This document shows positions 6,870 to 15,500 of a stretch of DNA of 16,467 nt, one piece after another. This DNA comes from Candidatus Harrisonbacteria bacterium. Lineage in GTDB: Bacteria > Patescibacteriota > Minisyncoccia > UBA6257 > UBA11618. Where the stretch lies: assembly GCA_023244865.1 (NCBI GenBank), contig JAHFLM010000008.1, positions 1 through 16,467 of the forward strand. Reading direction: 5' to 3'. Every line of letters starts with the position of its first letter. The stretch's first letter is position 1. Under the pieces are notes generated by a model, which was given only the letters and a program-made list of their open reading frames with translations, was not told the DNA's origin and searched no databases. A program made the translations under genes and the position numbers.

Positions 6870-7916
6870 ATGAAAAAAGGGAAGATAATTAGTTCGTTAT
6901 TGATAGTGGCCTTAATGGCTTTATTTATGGGGTCGTCTATTAACGTGGTTCAGGCCGCCGCAATTACTAGCGCGTCTGACACAATGTCTTCTTCAAAGAT
7001 TAGTACGGCATCAAGCCATATTATTAAGTTTACAACGCCAACTGGGGCTAACGAGAGCACTGATACGATTATTATTACTTTTCCTTCGGATTTTAATTTC
7101 ACGAGTAAGGCGATTAACACTGTAACTTTTACTCATGGAGCAACAACTGGAGCGGAAACCACTGAAACTTTAGCGGCGAGTCCAGATGGTTCTAATTGGG
7201 GGGCGGTGTTTTCTGGGACCCAACTTAGAGTGCTTACTTTAACTGCGCCAACCGACGGCACTGGTGCGGCGGCGATTGCAGCGAGCGATAAGATTATTCT
7301 TACTTATGATAGTAGTAATTCCACTAATGGCTCCTCGGCTACTTCTTATGCGATTGCTGTTTCTGGGACGTTTGGGGATTCGGGAAATATTACGGTGACT
7401 TTATTAAGTGATGATCAGGTGGCGGTGACTGCCACAGTTTCTCAGTCATTAACTTTTAGTATTTCTGATAATACTATTGAGTTTGGAACTCTTTCGGCTT
7501 CGGCGGCTCAGTATGCTGATGATTCTGCCGGTAACTCTAGCGAAACAGAAGCTCATACGATTATTATTGGTACTAACGCTTCTAATGGTTATACTGCTAC
7601 TGTGAAGGGAGCCACATTAACTTCGGGGGCTTACACTATAACTGCCCTTGGTTCTAACACTGCTTCTTCGGCTGGTTCTGAACAGTTTGGTTTGAGAATG
7701 ACAGCAACTGGTGGTAGCGGTGCGGTTACAGCTCCTTATGCGGCATCTGGTTTTGCTTATACTGGCACCGCAGGTACAGCGGCTCAGGTGGCCTCGGCTT
7801 CCGGAGCTTCTTCTAACACCACTTATTCAGTGCGTTATTTAGCAAACATTACTTCGAGTACTGAGGCTGGTAGTTACACTGCCACTTTAACTTATGTGGC
7901 AACTGGTAATTTTTAA
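6870..7916 (+). CDS. Secreted protein with C-terminal WxL-like domain (348 aa)
   Basis: Exported protein of probable cell-surface role. A clear signal peptide (KKGK, then a hydrophobic core, cleavage expected after VQA at about residue 29) is followed by a beta-rich Thr/Ser-rich domain at residues ~30-190 (SDTMSSSKISTASSHIIKF, IIITFPSDFNF, KIILTYDSS). Residues 192-348 repeat the C-terminal domain of the upstream 963-residue protein and end LTYVATGNF. It has no Ig-like repeats, no cysteines, no sortase motif and no membrane helix after the signal. It therefore looks like a minimal carrier of the shared C-terminal domain. The next gene, 36 bases downstream with no terminator between, encodes a WxL-interacting-protein-like partner. 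A structural or coat subunit held by that partner is a plausible role, by inference. Confidence 0.85.
   Translation: MKKGKIISSLLIVALMALFMGSSINVVQAAAITSASDTMSSSKISTASSHIIKFTTPTGANESTDTIIITFPSDFNFTSKAINTVTFTHGATTGAETTETLAASPDGSNWGAVFSGTQLRVLTLTAPTDGTGAAAIAASDKIILTYDSSNSTNGSSATSYAIAVSGTFGDSGNITVTLLSDDQVAVTATVSQSLTFSISDNTIEFGTLSASAAQYADDSAGNSSETEAHTIIIGTNASNGYTATVKGATLTSGAYTITALGSNTASSAGSEQFGLRMTATGGSGAVTAPYAASGFAYTGTAGTAAQVASASGASSNTTYSVRYLANITSSTEAGSYTATLTYVATGNF
7443..7913 (+). other. C-terminal WxL-like domain, copy 2
   Basis: Residues 192-348 of the 348-residue protein. It shows FSISDNTIEFGTLS at the start, TNASNGYTATVKGATLTSG in the middle and EAGSYTATLTYVATGNF at the end. The 'FG near the start, GY/GW in the middle, G-Y-x-A-T-L-T-aromatic-x-x at the end' layout is that of WxL domains, with LTYVA in the LTWxL position. 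Confidence 0.55.
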
Positions 7917-7952
7917 AGATATTTTGTGTGAGTTTATTAAGAGTTGTGATTT

Positions 7953-8954
7953 ATGAGGAAACTATCTTATACAATTTTGGTTTTATTTGCGGGACTGGGC
8001 TTATTTAGCCCAGTTTTTGCGCTGACGGTGTCGCCAGTGAAGATTGATATTACTGGAGATCCTGGGACTACGGTTCATGGCGAAATAGAGTTGTTTAACG
8101 AGCAAGATTCTAACAAGACTTTTTATTCTTCTTTTGAAAATTTTGAGACGAATGGAGAGAGTGGTGCCCCTAGTTTTGTAGGCGCTAAAGATGGTTTGGC
8201 TACTTGGCTCCAGACCGATACCCAAGTGGTTTTGAATTCTAATCAAAGAACTAAGGTGCCTTTTTCGATTACTATTCCTTATGGCGCTGAGGCGGGTGGT
8301 TATTTTGCTGCAATTTTCTTTGGTAGTCAGCCACCTGGTAAACAAGAATCTAGTCAATTAGCCATTGGTGGTAAATTGGGAATTTTGGTTTTTTTAAAAG
8401 TGTCCGGCAAGGTAGAAGAAGGTGGGGGACTTTTGGATTTTACTACGAAAAATAATCAGATTTTTTTTGACGCTTTACCTATTAATTTTTATTATCGTGT
8501 TAACAATACTGGCGGTGATAGGGTGATTCCACAAGGGCTATTGGAAGTGAAAAATTTAGGTTTTTTAAATTCTTTTTCTGGAAAGGCTAATCTTAAAGAC
8601 GGCAGTGTTTTGCCTCGTAGTATTAGGAAGTTTGAGGTGGGTTGGGTCAATGATCAAGCCCTATCTGAAAAAGAAAAATCTGAATTAGGTTTTTTTGGGA
8701 AGGCTTTTCTAGAATTAAAAGCTTTTAATTTTGGTTGGTATACGGCTAATTTAAATATTTTTTGGGGGGAGAATAATAGTAAGTCTTTTTCTAGCCGACT
8801 TAGTTTTTTCATTATTCCTTGGCATTTGTTGATGATAGTGGGCGTTTTCTTGCTAGTGGTTTTGGGTTTCGGATTTTTCGGATTAAAGAGGTATAATAGG
8901 TGGATTATCGCTAAGGCGACAAAATCTAGAAGAAAAAGAAAGATAGATGAATGA
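7953..8954 (+). CDS. DUF916/WxL-interacting-protein-like membrane-anchored protein (333 aa)
   Basis: A signal peptide (cleavage expected after VFA, residue 23) is followed at once by LTVSPVKIDITGDPGTT, the typical opening of DUF916-like Ig-fold domains. The first domain includes an NxxxxPFSITIPYGAEAGGYFAAIFFG block at about residues 100-124. A second beta domain spans roughly 150-285. A single TM helix (about 287-309, PWHLLMIVGVFLLVVLGFG) precedes a strongly basic cytoplasmic tail (KATKSRRKRKIDE). Length and order match WxL-interacting proteins (WxLIP: DUF916, DUF3324, TM, basic tail; usually ~340 residues), which tether WxL proteins and the wall to the membrane. It lies in the same probable operon as a WxL-like domain protein and overlaps the next gene by 4 bases (ATGA). 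The DUF916-like fold is well supported; partner binding is inferred. Confidence 0.82.
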   Translation: MRKLSYTILVLFAGLGLFSPVFALTVSPVKIDITGDPGTTVHGEIELFNEQDSNKTFYSSFENFETNGESGAPSFVGAKDGLATWLQTDTQVVLNSNQRTKVPFSITIPYGAEAGGYFAAIFFGSQPPGKQESSQLAIGGKLGILVFLKVSGKVEEGGGLLDFTTKNNQIFFDALPINFYYRVNNTGGDRVIPQGLLEVKNLGFLNSFSGKANLKDGSVLPRSIRKFEVGWVNDQALSEKEKSELGFFGKAFLELKAFNFGWYTANLNIFWGENNSKSFSSRLSFFIIPWHLLMIVGVFLLVVLGFGFFGLKRYNRWIIAKATKSRRKRKIDE

Positions 8955-9514
8955 AATTTTTACTTTTATTAATATTTGTTTTATTGCTAGTGGTGCAACC
9001 ATTAGGTTCTTTTGCTGAAGACGTAAACATTACAGCTAGAGTGGCTGGTTGCGGGGATGAAATAGTGACCGATCCGGAGCAGTGCGATGGGTTGAATTTA
9101 AATAACTCGACTTGCGTCTCAAGGGGCTTTGCTTCAGGAAGTCTTTACTGCTCATCAGAATGTTTGATTGTTACTGTTAATTGTAAATCGGGTGGTGGAG
9201 TTCCGGTTTTATTTGGCGGGTTAAATGGTTTTAATCCTGTTGTTTCAGGTATGACTTTGCCGAAAGTGGTGGTTGTTGATTATATCCAAATGGAGTTAAC
9301 GAGTAGGTTGCGAGTGATTATTGGTGAATTGAGAAGTTTGATAGATAATTTGAAGCAGATTAATGCAAATAATCAACTTCAAAATACGGTTTATTCTAAG
9401 GCTAATTCCACAGTTAGAATTTTAAATGATACAGGATTTAGCTTGGTTAATAGTTTGAAGTTGAGACTTTCTGAGTTGAAAAATTTCTTTAAAAGATTTT
9501 TGGCGAGCCTCTAG
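8951..9514 (+). CDS. Secreted cysteine-rich protein with C-terminal helices (187 aa)
   Basis: The signal peptide (residues 1-22, cleavage expected after SFA) leads into a compact six-cysteine module (C34, C45, C55, C67, C71, C78) of the type CGD.IV..PEQCDG...N...C....F..G.L.C...C. This resembles the extracellular 'CGNG.VE.GEECD' disulfide repeats found in surface proteins of myxobacteria and candidate phyla. A Gly-rich linker (GGGVPVLFGGLNGF) follows, then an alpha-helical C-terminus (about 110-187) with heptad-like Leu/Ile spacing and a basic FFKRFL end. There is no TM helix after the signal. The ATGA overlap with the WxLIP-like gene implies translational coupling, so it probably acts with that protein outside the membrane. 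Function is unknown. Confidence 0.8.
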   Translation: MKFLLLLIFVLLLVVQPLGSFAEDVNITARVAGCGDEIVTDPEQCDGLNLNNSTCVSRGFASGSLYCSSECLIVTVNCKSGGGVPVLFGGLNGFNPVVSGMTLPKVVVVDYIQMELTSRLRVIIGELRSLIDNLKQINANNQLQNTVYSKANSTVRILNDTGFSLVNSLKLRLSELKNFFKRFLASL

Positions 9515-9518
9515 TTTT

Positions 9519-9561
9519 TATAACAAATAAGTTTTGGGGTAGTTGTGGTTTTTTTGTTATA
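9519..9561 (+). repeat. Inverted repeat between surface locus and giant gene
   Basis: TATAACAAA (9519-9527) and its exact complement TTTGTTATA (9553-9561) flank a 25-base spacer. The right arm overlaps the candidate -10 box of the next gene. It is AT-rich, so it makes a weak hairpin; it may be an operator or chance. No convincing terminator is seen after the 187-residue gene. Confidence 0.35.
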
Positions 9562-9563
9562 CT
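9534..9563 (+). promoter_or_regulatory. Candidate promoter of the giant repeat protein gene
   Basis: TATACT (9558-9563) lies 18 bp after TTGGGG (9534-9539), the same spacing and a similar -35 as the promoter at 3838-3867. The predicted start near 9570 gives a leader of about 30 bases. Confidence 0.45.
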
Positions 9564-9588
9564 TAATTAGTAAAATAAGAAAATATTT

Positions 9589-9593
9589 AGGAG
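9589..9593 (+). promoter_or_regulatory. Shine-Dalgarno of the giant gene
   Basis: AGGAG lies six bases before the ATG at 9600. It is the clearest ribosome binding site before any surface gene here and fixes the start, which is followed by a good signal peptide. Confidence 0.8.
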
Positions 9594-9599
9594 TTAAGT

Positions 9600-12500
9600 A
9601 TGAGTTTTTTTAGTAGGATTTACAGGCCGTTATTTTTGGTATTTTTAGGCTTGTTTTTTGCGTTTGCAGCTCATGCTACTGCGCCAAATGTGACTAATGT
9701 AACCTCTTCGACGGCTAATGGTACTTATAAGTTAGGAGACACGATTTCAATTCAGGTAGTATTTGATCAGACGGTGCATGTGAATGGTTCGGTTCAGCTT
9801 CAGATGAATGATGGAAATGCAGACGTATTTATTGGTTATGTTTCTGGTCATAATACCAATACTTTAAATTTTGATTACGTGGTGCAGTATGGTGATACCT
9901 CGTCTGACTTAGATTATCTTAGTACGGGGTCTTTGGATGATATGGGAATGGCAATTACTGATGTGACTGATACTGATCATGCTAATACCACCCTACCTTC
10001 ACCGGGAGCAGCAGGAAGTTTAGGGGCGAATAAGGCTTTGGTGATTGATGGTATACCTCCTTACGTAACGAATATAACTTCTTCGACTTGCTCCAGTACT
10101 TGTTATAAAAAAGCGGGGGATGTAATTTCGATTCAGTTGACTTGGAATGAGACGGTAAATGTAACTGGCACACCTCAATTAACTTTGGAAACTGGCACGA
10201 CGGATGCGGTGGTGAATTACGCATCTGGTACTGGCACAAGCACCCTGACTTTTACATACACTGTGGCGTCCGGCCAAGATTCAGCTGATTTAGATGCCGC
10301 TTCTTTAGCTTTGAATGGTGGCACTATTAAGGACGCGGCTTTGAATACGGCTTCTTTGAGTTTGCCAGCGGGCGGGATGGGAGATTTAGCTGGAAATGAA
10401 GATATAATCGTAGACACGACGGTGCCGACGGTGAGTGATGTAACTTCTGACTTTACTGGTAATGGTAGCTATAAGGCGGGGGATACGATAGAGATTGATG
10501 TTCATTTTTCTGAATATATGGATGTAACAGGTACACCCCAGTTGACTTTAGAGACAGGAACGACGGATAGGGTAGTTAATTTTTCGTCTACGAATGGTAC
10601 TGCGGTAGTCTTTAATTACACTGTACAGACCGGGGATCTTTCGGCTGATTTAGATTATTTGAGTACTAGTGCTCTAGCCTTGAATAGTGGAACTATAAAA
10701 GATTTCGCGGGTAATAATGGAACTTTAACTTTAGCTTCACCCGGAGCGACACATTCTTTGGGGGCAAATCAAAATATTATTGTTGATGCGGTGGCGCCAA
10801 CTATTACGAATGTGACTTCTTCTACTGCCAATGGAAATTATACCAATGGTCAGACCGTATCGATTCAGGTGGTTTTTTCGGAAGTGGTGAATGCGAGTTT
10901 TTCTGTTGTACCGCCTCAGTTAACGCTTGAAACTGGTGGAACAGATGAAGTGGTGGATTATGTTTCTGGTAATGGCACGAACACTTTTAATTTTACATAT
11001 ACTGTTCAGGCTGGCGACACATCTTCCGATTTGGATTATGTGGGGACGACTTCTTTTTATGCTGGCGACGGATCTATTCTTGATAATATTGGTAATAGCG
11101 CGACTTTAACTTTGCCTAGTCCAGGTGCGGCGGGATCTTTAGGGGCGAACAAGGCGATTACGATTAACCAGGCGGCTTCATCTGACGTGGCTCAGTCGGC
11201 TTATAGATTTTACGATCAGTCTTCAGCTTTGAATCCAACTTCAGCTTTGGCCAACCAAGATACAGCAGCTACTGTGTCAGTGGGAGATAAAAAGTTTCGT
11301 TTGAGGATGGCTTTACATGCGAATACGACTCTTTCTTCTTCTGCAGGAACTTTTAAATTACAATTTGCTACGAAATCTGGAACTTGTGATACTGGTTTTT
11401 CTGGGGAAAGTTATGCTGATGTAACAACAAGTTCGACCGGAATTGCTTATTATAATCAGTCCGGTTTGGCAGATGCCGATGCTCTGTCGTCAGCTTTATT
11501 AAGTCATAGTGGTCATACGATGAGGGCGGAAAGTTATGAGGAGGATAATAATTTTAGCAATAACGTCACCATCACTAATGGCGAGGATGGCGAATGGGAT
11601 TTTAGTTTGCAGGCGACGGGGACTTCGAATACTACTTATTGTTTCAGGGTAATTAATAGCGATACGACCAATTTAACTTCTTATTCGGTTGTGCCCGAAA
11701 TTATCGTGAGTGATTCGACTGCGCCAACGGTTTCTAATGTTACTTCTTCTACTTCTAATGGAAGTTATAAGGCTGGGGATGCGGTTTCTGTTCAGGTGGT
11801 ATTTTCCGAGGTGGTGTATGTGACTGGGACACCTCAACTAACTTTGGAAACTGGGACAACAGATAGGACGGTAAATTATGCTTCTGGGAGTGGCACGGAT
11901 ACTTTAACTTTCACTTACACTGTTCAATCCGGAGACACTTCGGCGGATTTGGATTATGTGGGTACGACCTCTTTAGCTTTAAATTCTGGAACGATTAAAG
12001 ATTTGGTTACTAATAATGCAACTCTTACCCTAGTCTCGCCGGGGGCGGCTGGGAGTTTGGGGGCTAATAAAGCAATTATAATTGATACTACAGCCTCGAC
12101 TGTTTCTGGGGTCACTTCTTCTACTTCCAATGGAAGTTATAAGGCAGGGGATGCAATTTCGATTCAAGTAAACTTTAGTGAAACGGTGAATGTGACTGGA
12201 ACGCCACAGCTAACTCTAGAAACTGGAGCAACCGACAGAACTGTAAACTACGCATCAGGATCGGGTTCTTCTTCTTTAACTTTTACCTATACAGTTCAAT
12301 CTGGAGATACTTCGGCTGATTTGGATTATGTCGCTACAAATTCACTAGCTTTGAATAGTGGAACAATTAGGGACGCGGCTTTGAATGATGCAACTTTGAC
12401 ATTAGCCTCGCCGGGAGCCACGAACTCACTTGGGGCTAATAAGGCGATTATTATTGATACGACTGCGCCAACCGTAACCAATGTCACTTCTTCGACTTCT

Positions 12501-15500
12501 AATGCGACTTACAAAATAGGGGACTCGGTTTCTATTCAGATAACTTTTTCAGAGTCCGTAACTGTCACTGGCACGCCGCAGCTAACATTAGAAACCGGTT
12601 CGACTGATAGGGCTGTTGATTATGCTTCTGGATCTGGTTCTGCAACGCTTACTTTTACTTATACGGTGCAGTCTGGGGATAACTCCAGTGATTTAGATTA
12701 TGTAGGAACTACCTCACTTGCTTTGAACTCCGGTACAATAAAAGACGCTGCGTTAAATGCGGCAACTTTAACATTAGCCTCTCCGGGAGCCGCTGGCTCA
12801 CTCGGGGCAAATAAGGCGTTGGTGATTGATGGAGTGGTGCCGACTGTTTCGGGTGTAACTTCTTCAACCTCCAATGGATCTTACAAGGCAGGTGATGTAA
12901 TTTCGATTCAGGTGAATTTTTCGGACACTGTGAATGTCACTGGTACACCGCAGTTAACTTTAGAAACAGGCACGACTGATGAGGTAGTAAACTATGCATC
13001 TGGCACTGGAACATCTTCATTAACTTTCACTTACACCGTGCAATCTGGTGATACTTCGGCTGACTTGGATTATGCTTCGACGACCGCACTCGCTTTGAAT
13101 TCGGGGACGATTAAGGATGTGAATGGTAATGATGCCACGCTCACCTTGGCTTCTCCGGGAGCAACTAATTCTTTAGGGGCAAATAAGGCGATTATTATTG
13201 ATACGACTGCGCCAACTGTAACTAATGTTACTTCTTCGACTTCTAATGCAACTTATAAAGCTGGCGATTCGGTTTCTATTCAGGTAACTTTTTCTGAATC
13301 GGTAACTGTTACCGGCACGCCGCAGTTAACTTTGGAAACTGGAACAACTGATGAGGTGGTAAATTATGCTTCAGGATCAGGGACGAGTTCATTAACTTTC
13401 ACTTACACCGTGCAATCTGGTGATACTTCGGCTGACTTGGATTATGCTTCGACGAACGCACTCGCTTTGAATTCGGGGACGATTAAAGACGCGGCTTTGA
13501 ATAGTGCTACGTTGACCTTGGCGAGTCCTGGAGCTTCTGGGAGTTTGGGTGCGAATAAAAATATTGTTATTGATACAACTTCGCCTACCGTGACGGGTGT
13601 GACTTCTTCAACCTCAAATGGTTATTACAACTCAGGAGATCAGATTTCAATTCAGATAAATTTTTCAGAGGCGGTGACTGTTAGCATGACGGCCAGTCTT
13701 CTTTTGGAGACTGGCGCCACTGATCGGACCGCTGTTTATGCTACTGGTTCGGGTACGAGCACTTTGAATCTTATTTATATGGTTCAAGCTGGGGACACTT
13801 CGGCTGATTTAGATTATGTGGCGACTAACTCCTTAACTTTGGGAGGAGGCACTCTTAGAGATGCGGCTGGTAACGATGCAACTCTTACATTGGCTTCTCC
13901 AGGCGTAGCAGGATCTTTGGGAGCGAATAAGGATCTTGTGATAGATAATACTGCCCCAACCATTTCTAATGTCACTTCTTCGACTTCCAATGGGACTTAT
14001 GGAGCTACTTCGGTTATTTCAATTCAAATAGTTTTTTCCGAAGCTATGCTTGTAACCGGCACGCCGCAGCTAACTTTGGAAACAGGGACGACAGACGAGG
14101 TGGTAAATTACACTTCTGGTTCTGGTACAAGCTCTTTAACTTTTGATTATACTGTTCAGGCGGGAGATACTTCAGCGGATTTGGATTATAAAGATATGGT
14201 GTCCTTGGCTTTAAATGGTGGGACTTTAACTGATTTAGCCGGTAATACTCTTTTTAATTTCCTTCCTATTCCTGGAGCTGCTGGTTCGCTTGGGGCTAAT
14301 AAAAATATTGTCATTAGCACCTCATCCCCGAGCGTGACTAACGTGACTTCTTCAACTTCCAATGGAAGTTATAAAGTAGGCGATACGGTTTCTATCCAAA
14401 TAACTTTTTCAGCTTCAGTAGATGTCACTGGTACCCCTCAACTAACATTAGAAACTGGAGCGACTGATCGAGTAGTTAATTATGCTTCTGGTTCTGGTTC
14501 AGCTACTTTAACTTTTACATACACTGTCCAATCCGGTGATACTTCAGCTGACCTTGATTATGTGGGTACGACTTCTCTTACTTTGAATTCTGGAACAATA
14601 AAAGACGCTGGCAGCAACGATGCGACTTTAACATTAGCAACTCCAGGAGCTTCTGGGAGTTTGGGAGCCAACAAAGCAATTATAATTGATACTACAGCCC
14701 CAACCGTTTCTGGTGTGACGTCTTCAACTAGCAATGGATCATATAAAGCCGGAGATACGGTCTCCATCCAAGTAAACTTTTCCGAAACTGTAAATGTAAC
14801 CGGGACTCCTCAGCTTACCCTTGAAACAGGCACGACTGATGAAGTAGTAAACTATGCATCTGGCACAGGAACATCTTCGTTAACTTTTACTTACACGGTG
14901 CAATCGGGCGACACTTCGGCGGATTTAGATTACACCTCGACGACCGCACTCGCTTTAAATTCAGGAACGATTCGTGATGTCGCTCTCAATAATGCGACTT
15001 TAACATTGGCGAGTCCTGGAGCCACAAATTCACTTGGAGCTAATAAGGCAATTGTTATTGATACCACAGCTCCAACTGTTTCTAGTGTAAATTCTTCTAC
15101 AACTAACGGTTCATATAAAGCCGGAGATACGGTCTCCATTCAAGTAAACTTTTCTGAATCGGTTACTGTTACAGGGACACCTCAGCTAACTCTTGAAACA
15201 GGAACTACAGATGAGGTGGTAAATTATGCTTCTGGGACTGGAACATCTTCATTAACTTTCACTTACACTGTGCAATCTGGAGACACTTCGGCGGATTTGG
15301 ATTATGTGGGTACAACTTCATTAGCCTTAAATAGTGGAACTATAAAAGATGCCGCACTTAATAATGCGACTCTTACTCTTGCATCTCCTGGAGCCTCAAA
15401 CTCCCTTGGTGCTAATGAGGCACTCGTAATTGACACTACAGCTCCTACGGTAACTAACGTCACCTCATCTTCCACTAATGGTACTTATGGCACTGGAGCA

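Noticed and set aside
14558..15139. Minus-strand ORFs repeated in the array (14558-14767, 14930-15139)
   Set aside because: They recur with the 372-bp period and mirror the Ig-like units on the opposite strand; no RBS or independent family features.
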